DNA of 6,559 bases from HGM10836 sp045580645 (GTDB lineage: Bacteria; Bacillota_I; Bacilli_A; RF39; UBA660): contig JAZNOG010000063.1 of the NCBI GenBank assembly GCA_045580645.1, positions 1-6,559 of the forward strand, in the 5' to 3' direction. Positions 1 through 6,396 of the stretch are shown piece by piece. The position numbers were made by a program, and so were the translations under genes. Under the pieces are notes generated by a model, which was not told the DNA's origin, ran no database searches, and was given only the letters and a program-made list of their open reading frames with translations. Within the stretch, counting starts at the first letter, position 1. The number at the start of each line of letters is the position of its first letter.

Positions 1-1
1 T

Positions 2-451
2 AAAAAATTAAAAAGAAAAGGTATATATGGTTTATATAAATATTATTGTTATATATTAAAAGTTTATCCAAGACATTATCCTAATAAGATATTACCTGCA
101 TCTATTAGATTAGATGTTCAAAAAATGAATGATATTTCAAATCAAACACGATTGCTTGTAAGTAATAAAATAGAAACTTATGAGCAATTTTTATTTTACA
201 AAAATAATCTTAAAAATGAGGTTAATAAATTATTGAGTGATAAAACAAATCTATGGCAAAACTTTAATAGAGCAACAGAAGAAGAAAAAAGAAATTTAAT
301 TCGTTTAGAGATTACAAAGGTAACTAATGAATTGAATAAAAAAAGAAAAGAGGTGAAACTATGTGATGGTATAGAAAAGAGAATAGATGATATAAAAGAA
401 AATATACAAGAATTTGAAAATGAAAATGAGAAAGGGAAGGTGAAGAAATGA
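2..451 (+). CDS. Relaxase/mobilization nuclease, C-terminal part only (5' end outside window)
   Basis: The frame is open from base 2 to the TGA at 449-451, giving 149 residues with no start in the window. The first ATG at 125 lacks a Shine-Dalgarno sequence and falls inside the conserved-looking part, so it is internal. The visible protein begins with a basic aromatic block (KGIYGLYKYYCYILKVYP), followed by a RLLV...IETYEQFLFYK segment and a charged, predicted coiled-coil tail (about residues 60-145 of the visible part). I recognise this arrangement from the C-terminus of relaxases of Tn1549/CTn-type elements, upstream of DUF3801 genes. The family nicks oriT and stays covalently attached to the transferred strand. 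The catalytic tyrosine and histidine triad lie in the missing N-terminal domain and cannot be checked. The gene overlaps the next by ATGA, suggesting translational coupling. Family assignment rests on the tail and on gene order. Confidence 0.8.
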   Translation, partial: KKLKRKGIYGLYKYYCYILKVYPRHYPNKILPASIRLDVQKMNDISNQTRLLVSNKIETYEQFLFYKNNLKNEVNKLLSDKTNLWQNFNRATEEEKRNLIRLEITKVTNELNKKRKEVKLCDGIEKRIDDIKENIQEFENENEKGKVKK

Positions 452-1263
452 ATTCTAGTGAATCAGCAGAAGCTATTGTAAAGATGATGTTAGAGGGTAC
501 TGAAGTAGCAGTTAGATTAACAGGATCTGGTGCTAAAGAATTAGCAGTATTACTTTATACAATGGCAAAAGACCAAAAGATGACTAAAGGTAAAACTAAA
601 TTAAATAATATGTTAAAGTCTGGAAGTCAACTGCAAATATTTTCTTTAAAAGAAGAACAATTAAAAAAGTTTAATGAAGAAACAAAAAGATATGGTGTTT
701 TATATACTGCACTTATGGATAAAAAACATAAAAATAATGATGGTATGGTAGATATTATGGTTAGAGCAGAAGATGCACCAAAGGTAAATCGTATAGTTGA
801 AAGATTTAAATTATCTGCAGTAGATATTGCTTCTATTAAGAGCGAAATTGAAAAGGATAAAATTGAAAGTATGTTGCGAGATGCAAAAGAAAGAGGTGTT
901 GAAATTAAATCTGCAGAAGAAAAACTTGCAGATGATATAATGACAAAACCCATTCAAAAGGAGAACAACGAGATAGAAAACCCCAATGTAGCAAAGACAG
1001 AAAAAAGCCCTCTGTCCGAGCATTTATCAGAGAACAAAAACAAATCAGGGGTGGCTACTAATTTAAAGAAACCTTCAGTTCGTGAAAAGTTAAAAGAAAT
1101 TAAAGAAGAAATAATGAATAGAAATAAGAATAACGAAGTTAAGGAAACTTTAAAGGAAAGCAAAGAAGATAAGACTGTTGATAGTAAAGATAAACAAAAG
1201 ACTACTCAACACAAACAAGTTTCTAATGAAAAAAAGAAAAAAGCTAAAGAGAAAGGAAGATAA
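448..1263 (+). CDS. pcfB: PcfB-like (DUF3801) conjugation accessory protein
   Basis: This 271-residue soluble protein has a compact N-terminal domain (about residues 1-140; MNSSESAEAIVKMMLEG at the start, then AKELAVLLYTMAKDQ and a VDIMVRAEDAPKVNRI stretch) typical of DUF3801/PcfB proteins. After about residue 165 comes a lysine/glutamate-rich, probably disordered tail containing a recurring family-type motif, PSVREKLKEIKEE, from residue 209. PcfB of pCF10 is known as an accessory factor that works with the relaxase and the VirD4-type receptor PcfC. The same role is inferred here from its place between relaxase and VirD4. The start at 448 is preceded by a GGGAAGGTG purine stretch at 434-442 and overlaps the relaxase stop. 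Codons in the linker (949-1053) are distinctly more C/G-rich than in the rest of the gene. Confidence 0.85.
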   Translation: MNSSESAEAIVKMMLEGTEVAVRLTGSGAKELAVLLYTMAKDQKMTKGKTKLNNMLKSGSQLQIFSLKEEQLKKFNEETKRYGVLYTALMDKKHKNNDGMVDIMVRAEDAPKVNRIVERFKLSAVDIASIKSEIEKDKIESMLRDAKERGVEIKSAEEKLADDIMTKPIQKENNEIENPNVAKTEKSPLSEHLSENKNKSGVATNLKKPSVREKLKEIKEEIMNRNKNNEVKETLKESKEDKTVDSKDKQKTTQHKQVSNEKKKKAKEKGR

Positions 1264-1266
1264 AGT

Positions 1267-2124
1267 ATGTTAGATGATGTAATCAATAATGCTAATAGCA
1301 ATAGTTATAATAAAGAAGAATGGAAAAAGAAAAAACAAGAGCAATTACAAAATGCTTACAATATGATTGAAGAAGCAACAGAAGAATTGAAAAACGATTC
1401 TTCTTTTTTTAAATCATATTTAGATGTACAAAGTAGATTTGATAAATACACTGTAAGAAATGCTTTATTACTTACTAAACAATTACCTAATGCAACTCAA
1501 TTAAAAGATTACAATGGTTGGAAAGAGGCAAAGGTTAATTTTAAAACTAGGTATCCAAAGAGAGTTGTTATTTTAGAACCAGGAGAGGCATACACAAATA
1601 AAGAAGGTAAAAAGGTAACTCCAATATATTCTAAAGAAGTTATAGATATATCAGAAACTAATTTAAAACCTAATAGTAGAACTTATGATAAAAAGTTAAT
1701 CTTACAATCTTTATTGCACAATGCACCTGCAGATATTAAAGCAGTTGATAGTTTAGAAGATGGTAAGATGTGTAATTGGGATAAAGATAATAATGTTATA
1801 TATGTATGCAGAAGTGAAGATTATAATTTAGTAATAAGTTCAGTTGCAAAAGAATTAGCAAACATTAATCTTTATGAAAATACAAATAATTATGACCAAG
1901 TACAAGCTGAATGTATTAGTTATATGATTTGTAAAAAGTATGGTATTGATACAGAGTTAGAAAATATTGATAAATTATCATTAAGATTTAGTAATATGGA
2001 ATCTAAAGATATTAAAGATGAATTATCCAATATGAAAAATGTATTTGAAGATATAAATAATAATATTGGACAATACTTAGATGAAAAACTAAAAGATAGT
2101 AAAAAGAAAGATATGGAAAGGTAG
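1267..2124 (+). CDS. ArdC/LtrC-like protein with degenerate metallopeptidase-like half
   Basis: A 285-residue soluble protein. Residues about 15-140 resemble the ArdC/LtrC N-terminal ssDNA-binding domain: a lysine-rich helix, then YTVRNALLLTKQLP (61-74), a TQLKDYNGWKE segment (77-87) and strands VVILEPGEAY (100-109) and YSKEVIDISETN (121-132). Residues about 140-240 look like the zinc-peptidase-like second half of these proteins. The place where HExxH would sit reads KELAN (195-199), while AECISYMICKKYG (214-226) keeps the acidic residue expected as third ligand. Catalysis is therefore unlikely. ArdC-type proteins bind single-stranded DNA and some protect incoming DNA from restriction; here such a role is inferred only. 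AAAGGA at 1252-1257 supports the start, three bases after the pcfB stop. Confident about the family, unsure of function. Confidence 0.7.
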   Translation: MLDDVINNANSNSYNKEEWKKKKQEQLQNAYNMIEEATEELKNDSSFFKSYLDVQSRFDKYTVRNALLLTKQLPNATQLKDYNGWKEAKVNFKTRYPKRVVILEPGEAYTNKEGKKVTPIYSKEVIDISETNLKPNSRTYDKKLILQSLLHNAPADIKAVDSLEDGKMCNWDKDNNVIYVCRSEDYNLVISSVAKELANINLYENTNNYDQVQAECISYMICKKYGIDTELENIDKLSLRFSNMESKDIKDELSNMKNVFEDINNNIGQYLDEKLKDSKKKDMER

Positions 2125-2130
2125 GATAAG

Positions 2131-2466
2131 ATGAAAGGTTATTTTAAATTTGAATTTAATGATGATGAAAGAATAATCATAATTAAATCATTAAGTTTAA
2201 TGAGAGATACTATACAACAAGAAGGTAGAGAAACAGGTGCTATTGATGATATTTTATTAAAGATAGATAATAAAAATAAAATAGAAATTGATAGATATGA
2301 AATAGGTATTGTTATTAACTCATTGAATACTATGAGAAATAAGATTAAAGAAGAACAAAAAGCACCAACAGAGATAAACGAAATATTATTAAAAATAATT
2401 GATGAAACTGATAAAAAAAAAGTATTTTCAAGGACACTAACGAGAGGTAATGGCAGAAGATACTAA
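2131..2466 (+). CDS. Small hypothetical protein made of two tandem copies of one module
   Basis: A 111-residue protein with no signal peptide or membrane segment. Residues 7-45 and 51-89 align without gaps at an offset of 44, with 16 of 39 positions identical, including S-L-x-x-M-R and I-L-L-K-I in both copies. Each copy would be about two helices, the second ending in the ILLKI motif. A basic tail (RTLTRGNGRRY) follows. I do not recognise a named family with certainty; small proteins of this type sit just upstream of virD4 in related elements, but their role is unknown to me. The gene lies six bases after the ArdC-like gene and its 3' end overlaps virD4 by 17 bases. AGGA at 2123-2126 or AAGG at 2118-2121 can serve as ribosome binding site. 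A run of nine A (2413-2421) lies near its end. Confidence 0.7.
   Translation: MKGYFKFEFNDDERIIIIKSLSLMRDTIQQEGRETGAIDDILLKIDNKNKIEIDRYEIGIVINSLNTMRNKIKEEQKAPTEINEILLKIIDETDKKKVFSRTLTRGNGRRY
2149..2397 (+). repeat. Intragenic tandem duplication, 132-bp period
   Basis: Bases 2149-2265 and 2281-2397 encode the two equivalent modules of the small protein. The repeat is clear at protein level (16 identities in 39 aligned residues, no gaps) and partly visible in DNA, for example in the stretches coding for ILLKI. The divergence suggests an old duplication, not an assembly artefact. Confidence 0.75.
2443..2447 (+). promoter_or_regulatory. Ribosome binding site of virD4 with unusually short spacing
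   Basis: AGAGG lies only two bases before the ATG at 2450. An in-frame TAA at 2438-2440 and the absence of another ATG before about residue 155 fix the start at 2450. The only other purine match, AAGGA at 2430-2434, is 15 bases away. Initiation is probably helped by ribosomes terminating at 2466 in the overlapping upstream gene. Confidence 0.5.
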
Positions 2467-4273
2467 AAATACCATAATTACTTTTAGTATTATTGGTATT
2501 ATTCCTGTTGTATGGATAGCACTTTTATTAGCACCATATCTAAATGATGGTTTAGTAGGTATTATAAATAATATTAGCAAGATTACTGAAAATCCATTTA
2601 ATATTATATTATGTGAGAACAGTTTAAAAACTGTTTTCTTTTTTTTACTAGTTTATGGTTTAGGTATTGGAGTTTATTTATCCACAAGAAAAAATTATAG
2701 AAAGACAGAAGAACATGGCAGTGCTAAATGGGGTAGTGCAAAAAAAGTTAATAAGAAATATAAAGATAATACTGATATATATAAGAATAAAGTATTAACT
2801 CAAAATGTGTGTATTGGATTAGATGGTAGAAAACATAGAAGAAATCTAAACACCCTGGTGTGTGGTGGAAGTGGAGCAGGAAAAACAAGGTTTTACTGCA
2901 AAATTAATTTAATGCAATGTAACACTTCTTTTGTAGTATTAGACCCTAAAGGCGAAATGTTGAGAGATACAGGAAAATTACTTGAAAAAAATGGATATGT
3001 GGTTAAGGTATTAGATTTAATAAATATGGAAAAAAGTCATTGTTATAATCCTTTTGTATATTTAAAGAATGATAATGATGTTCAAAAATTAGTAACTAAT
3101 CTTTTTAAATCTACTACTCCAAAAGGTAGTCAAAGTAATGATCCATTTTGGGATACTGCAGCGAGTATGCTTTTGTTATCTCTTGTTTTCTATTTAAAAT
3201 ATGAAGCACCTGAAGATGAACAAAACTTTACTATGGTAATGGAAATGTTAAGAGCAGGAGAAGTTAAAGAAGATGATGATATGTATTTAAGTCCATTAGA
3301 TATATTATTTGATAGATTAGAAACTAAAGACCCAGAGCATATAGCAGTTAAATACTATCGTGATTATCATAGTGGCTCTGCTAAAACATTGAAATCTATT
3401 CAAATAACATTAGCTTCAAGATTAGAAAAGTTTAATCTACAAAGTTTATCATCATTAACTATAACTGATGAATTAGAGTTATCAACATTAGGAGAAAAGA
3501 AAACTGCATTATTTGCACTTATTCCTGATAATGATACCTCTTTTAATTTTATAGTTAGTATTTTATACACACAATTATTTCAACAGTTATTTTATACTGC
3601 AGACCATAAATACAAAGGTAGATTACCTGTTCATGTTCATTTTGTAATGGATGAATTTGCTAATGTAAGTTTACCAGATGATTTTGACAAGATTTTATCA
3701 GTAATGAGGTCTAGGGAAGTATCTGTATCAATTATTTTACAAAATCTAGCACAATTAAAAGCATTGTTTGAAAAACAATGGGAGTCAATAGTTGGTAACT
3801 GTGATGAGTTTTTGTATTTAGGTGGAAACGAACAATCCACTCATAAGTATGTTAGTGAATTGCTAGGAAAAGAAACAATAGATATGAATACTTATGGAAA
3901 GAGTACAGGACATAGTGGCAGTTATTCTACAAACTATCAAATTGGTGGTAGAGAGTTAATGACACCTGATGAAGTACGAATGTTAGATAACAAGTATGCA
4001 ATTCTTTTTATAAGAGGAGAAAGACCTGTTAAAGATTTAAAATATGATATTTTAAAACATCCAAATGTTGTATATACAACTGATGGAAAAGAAAAGGCAT
4101 ACGAACATGGAAGTATCAACAATTCTGTTGCTTCATTAGTAGTTGATTATAATGTTGAAAATTATAATTTCAAAGATATTGAAGAAATAGCAAAAGATTA
4201 TGAAGTTATCTATTGTGAAGATATGGATAACTATTTAAATGGAAAGGATGAAGAAAATGAAAAAGGAAATTAA
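2450..4273 (+). CDS. virD4: VirD4/TraG-type conjugative coupling protein (T4CP) ATPase
   Basis: A 607-residue membrane-anchored ATPase that receives the relaxase-DNA complex and passes it to the type IV secretion channel. Two N-terminal transmembrane helices (about 9-30 and 60-78) precede the family motif HGSAKW (89-94). Walker A is GGSGAGKT (139-146), followed by VVLDPKGE (162-169). Walker B is HFVMDE (397-402). Other family hallmarks are NDPFWDTA, the FALIPDNDTSFNFIVS-type segment before the QLFQQLFY helix, and LGGNEQSTHKYVSELLGKETID. Length and motifs fit an intact enzyme of the clade found in clostridial conjugative transposons. The acidic C-terminal tail (DEENEKGN) overlaps the next gene. 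It overlaps the small upstream gene by 17 bases and has a poorly spaced ribosome binding site, so coupled translation is likely. Confidence 0.95.
   Translation: MAEDTKNTIITFSIIGIIPVVWIALLLAPYLNDGLVGIINNISKITENPFNIILCENSLKTVFFFLLVYGLGIGVYLSTRKNYRKTEEHGSAKWGSAKKVNKKYKDNTDIYKNKVLTQNVCIGLDGRKHRRNLNTLVCGGSGAGKTRFYCKINLMQCNTSFVVLDPKGEMLRDTGKLLEKNGYVVKVLDLINMEKSHCYNPFVYLKNDNDVQKLVTNLFKSTTPKGSQSNDPFWDTAASMLLLSLVFYLKYEAPEDEQNFTMVMEMLRAGEVKEDDDMYLSPLDILFDRLETKDPEHIAVKYYRDYHSGSAKTLKSIQITLASRLEKFNLQSLSSLTITDELELSTLGEKKTALFALIPDNDTSFNFIVSILYTQLFQQLFYTADHKYKGRLPVHVHFVMDEFANVSLPDDFDKILSVMRSREVSVSIILQNLAQLKALFEKQWESIVGNCDEFLYLGGNEQSTHKYVSELLGKETIDMNTYGKSTGHSGSYSTNYQIGGRELMTPDEVRMLDNKYAILFIRGERPVKDLKYDILKHPNVVYTTDGKEKAYEHGSINNSVASLVVDYNVENYNFKDIEEIAKDYEVIYCEDMDNYLNGKDEENEKGN
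4241..4247 (+). promoter_or_regulatory. Ribosome binding site that decides the pilin-like gene start
   Basis: GGAAAGG sits inside the end of virD4. Three in-frame ATGs follow or overlap it, at 4239, 4248 and 4257. The first overlaps the site and the second abuts it. The ATG at 4257 is nine bases downstream and is the best start. Confidence 0.6.
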
Positions 4274-4592
4274 AGAAACAAAATTTGAAAGAGGATTAAA
4301 AAAGTTTAGAAAGGTAAGTACTATATTAGTTTGTATAGGTACATTTATATCTATTACAACTCCAAGTGTTTATGCTGCTGAAGACCCATTAGCAGTAGTA
4401 AATAATTTATCAAACTTTATATTTGAAATAGTACAAGCAGTTGGAGTTATTATGGTATTGTTTGGATTAGTTCAATTTGGACTAGCTTTAAAAAGCCACG
4501 ATCCTAGTCAAAGAGCCAATAGTTTATTAACTATTGTTGGTGGTTTGGTAATTGCATTTGCAAAAGTAATTTTAAACTCAATTATGGGATAG
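4257..4592 (+). CDS. Small secreted two-helix protein, Maff2/VirB2 (TrbC)-like pilin candidate
   Basis: With the start at 4257 the protein has 111 residues; the ATG at 4239 would add six. It has a long basic n-region (1-19), a hydrophobic core (20-35) and a probable signal peptidase site at VYA|AED (after residue 40). The mature chain of about 71 residues has two hydrophobic helices (about 54-78 and 89-107) joined by a short polar loop, KSHDPSQRAN. This topology is that of VirB2/TrbC pilins, and the position between virD4 and virB6 is where clostridial elements carry Maff2-family proteins. Its likely role is a membrane-inserted subunit of the conjugation channel or surface fibre. Sequence identity to classical pilins cannot be judged here, so the pilin role rests on topology and context. 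It overlaps virD4 by 17 bases and is followed at once by a hairpin. Confidence 0.75.
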   Translation: MKKEIKETKFERGLKKFRKVSTILVCIGTFISITTPSVYAAEDPLAVVNNLSNFIFEIVQAVGVIMVLFGLVQFGLALKSHDPSQRANSLLTIVGGLVIAFAKVILNSIMG

Positions 4593-4612
4593 GGGCAAGA
4601 TAACTTGTCCCT
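4591..4612 (+). terminator. Terminator-like or transcript-stabilising hairpin
   Basis: AGGGGCAAG (4591-4599) pairs along all nine positions with CTTGTCCCT (4604-4612), with one G-U wobble and a four-base ATAA loop. The stem starts within the TAG stop of the pilin-like gene. The following TTAATTATTTT is T-rich but interrupted, so it may be a weak or partial terminator, or a 3' stabilising hairpin. It is the only gap over 10 bases between genes in the window. Confidence 0.55.
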
Positions 4613-4623
4613 TTAATTATTTT

Positions 4624-4628
4624 GGAGG
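4624..4628 (+). promoter_or_regulatory. Consensus ribosome binding site of virB6-like gene
   Basis: GGAGG within TTGGAGGTGAT lies seven bases before the ATG at 4636. This is one of the two best Shine-Dalgarno matches in the window (with 5477-5482) and allows independent initiation after the hairpin. Confidence 0.7.
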
Positions 4629-4635
4629 TGATTAA

Positions 4636-5478
4636 ATGTCTGGTAGCGATAATTGGGTTGTACAGAATTTAGAAAATGCACTAGAAACTTGGAATGGTAA
4701 GATTACTGAAATATGGGGTTTAATTACTCAATCGCCTGAACAATTCAAAGGTGGAGTTATATGGGATGTAATTTTAAATATACATGGTGCATTACAAGCA
4801 ATAGGTTTTGCATTACTTGTTTTATTCTTTGTAGTTGGTGTTGTTAAAACTTGTGGAAGTTTTGCAGAAATAAAAAGACCAGAACAAGCATTTAAATTAT
4901 TTATAAGATTTGCACTAGCAAAGATGGTAGTAACTTATGGATTAGATTTAATGTTAGCAATATTTAAAATAATACAGGGTGTAGTATCAACAATAATTAC
5001 ATCTGCAGGTTTTGGTAGTCCAGGACAAACAGTCTTACCAACAGAGATTATAACTGCAATAGAGAATACAGGATTTTTAGCAAGTATTCCATTATGGGCA
5101 GTAACCTTAATAGGTGGATTATTTGTTACTGTTTTATCATTTATTATGATATTAACTGTTTATGGTAGATTCTTCAAAATGTATTTATATACTGCAATAG
5201 CACCAATCCCTTTATCAACATTTGCAGGAGAGCCAACAAGTCAAGTTGGTAAGAGTTTTATAAAATCATTTACTGCAGTATGTTTGGAGGGTGCAATTAT
5301 AGTTTTAGGCTGTATTATCTTCTCTCTTTTTGCAGCATCTCCACCTGTTGTTGATACGAGTGCAGCTGCAGTTACTATGGTATGGAAGTATATAGGAGAA
5401 TTGATATTCAATATGCTTGTTTTAGTTGGAACAGTTAAAATGGCAGATAGAATAGTTAGAGAAATGATGGGATTATAG
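4636..5478 (+). CDS. virB6: VirB6/TrbL-like type IV secretion inner-membrane protein
   Basis: A 280-residue polytopic membrane protein. Hydrophobic segments lie at about 51-71, 90-113, 149-174, 186-195 (short), 212-232 and 252-268. There is no cleavable signal; the N-terminus (1-40) is polar. The stretch from about 176 to 232 (YGRFFKMYLYTAIAPIPLS, then FAGEP, a GKSFIKSF segment and CLEGAIIVLG) is strongly characteristic of the VirB6-like family in clostridial conjugative transposons. VirB6 proteins form part of the inner-membrane translocation channel and contact the transferred DNA in better-studied systems. Here it would work with the upstream VirD4 and with a VirB4 ATPase expected beyond the window. 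The stop at 5476-5478 overlaps the ribosome binding site of the next gene, so the two are co-translated in close succession. Confidence 0.9.
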   Translation: MSGSDNWVVQNLENALETWNGKITEIWGLITQSPEQFKGGVIWDVILNIHGALQAIGFALLVLFFVVGVVKTCGSFAEIKRPEQAFKLFIRFALAKMVVTYGLDLMLAIFKIIQGVVSTIITSAGFGSPGQTVLPTEIITAIENTGFLASIPLWAVTLIGGLFVTVLSFIMILTVYGRFFKMYLYTAIAPIPLSTFAGEPTSQVGKSFIKSFTAVCLEGAIIVLGCIIFSLFAASPPVVDTSAAAVTMVWKYIGELIFNMLVLVGTVKMADRIVREMMGL

Positions 5479-5487
5479 GAGGAAAAT

Positions 5488-6396
5488 ATGAGTGAAAAGA
5501 AATTTGAATTTTATAATAAAAATGAAATAAAAAAACTTTTGTTAAATGAAGAAAAATTGGTGTATGCAGATAATGGTATAGATGAAGTTGTTGTTAGGTA
5601 TAAAGATTTACCTGATTTTATAGTAGATATGAGTAGGAGTATGGAACATAAGTGTAATTTAAAAGTTTATAAATATCCTATTGAAAATATGACTCCTATA
5701 TTAACAACTATTGGAGAGTTTTTAGATAAATGTGATAAAGATGTTAGAGCAGATATCATAGAAAGACTTATCAAAGTTCAAACAGAAGAAGATACTAAAA
5801 ATTATAAAATTATTGATGAAAATGAACTAGAAGAAGTTAAAGAAGAAATCAAAAAAAGTGTAAATGTAAAGTTATTGAATGTTTGGAAAAGTGATTTTGG
5901 GGATATGAGATGTAATGCAATTATTTCTATAAATGGAAGAGAAAAAAGTAATATTATTGCAAGATTTAACCTTTATGAAATAGAAAACTTGCAACATCCA
6001 AACAATGAAATAAAAACTTTAATAAAAGATGATTGGGAAAAGTATGTATATTTACCTAAAATATCAAAGTGTTCAAAATTACTACAAGCGATTTATGATA
6101 CAGTATGCAATTCACATTCTAAAATGTGTCATATAGATTTTAATGATTGGAAAGAACAATATGCTGATGAATATACAAAAGAAGATTTAGATGTATTATA
6201 TGGTGAAATAAAAAAATATAAGCTAGAAGATATTGTGGATTTAAATGATATGGAATATTTATTAAAGGATGGTTATTCAACGAAGGAAGAACTCAAAGAT
6301 TATAAACCAGAGTATAAGATAGTGGGTTATGGAGATTTAGAAACTTGTTTCAATGATGATCGTAATTTAAGTAGGAGTAGAGATTATGAAAGATAA
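5488..6396 (+). CDS. Unrecognised 302-residue soluble protein of the conjugation operon
   Basis: A charged protein with no signal peptide or membrane segment, hence probably cytoplasmic. I do not recognise its family. Visible parts are an N-terminal region with KLVYADNGIDEVVVRYKDLPDF (within 23-44), a helical-looking stretch at about 68-100 (TPILTTIGEFLDKCDKD, then a RADIIERLIKVQTEE segment), and a middle region with LNVWKSDFGDMRCNAIISING (140-160). Then comes a Cys/His cluster (C195, C207, H210, C214, H215), whose spacing does not match a zinc finger I know, and an acidic C-terminal third rich in D, E, K and Y. AGGAGG at 5477-5482, five bases before the ATG, gives a strong start. It sits between virB6 and the point where PrgI/VirB4 genes are usually found. 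That suggests an accessory or anti-defence role, but nothing in the sequence proves it. Confidence 0.75.
   Translation: MSEKKFEFYNKNEIKKLLLNEEKLVYADNGIDEVVVRYKDLPDFIVDMSRSMEHKCNLKVYKYPIENMTPILTTIGEFLDKCDKDVRADIIERLIKVQTEEDTKNYKIIDENELEEVKEEIKKSVNVKLLNVWKSDFGDMRCNAIISINGREKSNIIARFNLYEIENLQHPNNEIKTLIKDDWEKYVYLPKISKCSKLLQAIYDTVCNSHSKMCHIDFNDWKEQYADEYTKEDLDVLYGEIKKYKLEDIVDLNDMEYLLKDGYSTKEELKDYKPEYKIVGYGDLETCFNDDRNLSRSRDYER

Noticed and set aside
125..451. A separate 108-residue gene starting at the ATG at 125
   Set aside because: The frame is open upstream to the window edge, no ribosome binding site precedes 125, and the upstream residues fit the relaxase C-terminus.
627..1163. Open frames on the minus strand opposite the PcfB-like gene
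   Set aside because: Their products are Ser/Phe/Ile/Leu-rich mirror images of the lysine/glutamate-rich coding strand, with no plausible start signals and no recognisable domain.
2413..2421. Run of nine A as a programmed frameshift site joining the small protein to VirD4
   Set aside because: A shift into the virD4 frame would meet the TAA at 2438-2440 before reaching the virD4 start, so no fusion can form.
2639..2646. Run of eight T in virD4 as a slippage or phase-variation tract
   Set aside because: It simply encodes phenylalanines of the second membrane helix and the frame is intact; at this GC content such a run is expected.
3682..3710. TTGACA-like hexamer inside virD4 as an internal promoter
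   Set aside because: No convincing -10 box at proper spacing and no gene start nearby; chance match in AT-rich coding DNA.
3637..4122. Minus-strand open frames opposite virD4
   Set aside because: They lie antisense to strongly conserved Walker B and C-terminal motifs of VirD4 and look like shadows of it.
6070..6135. Zinc finger in the unknown 302-residue protein (C195, C207, H210, C214, H215)
   Set aside because: The spacing does not match any zinc-binding pattern I know, so it is noted in the gene entry but not called as a domain.
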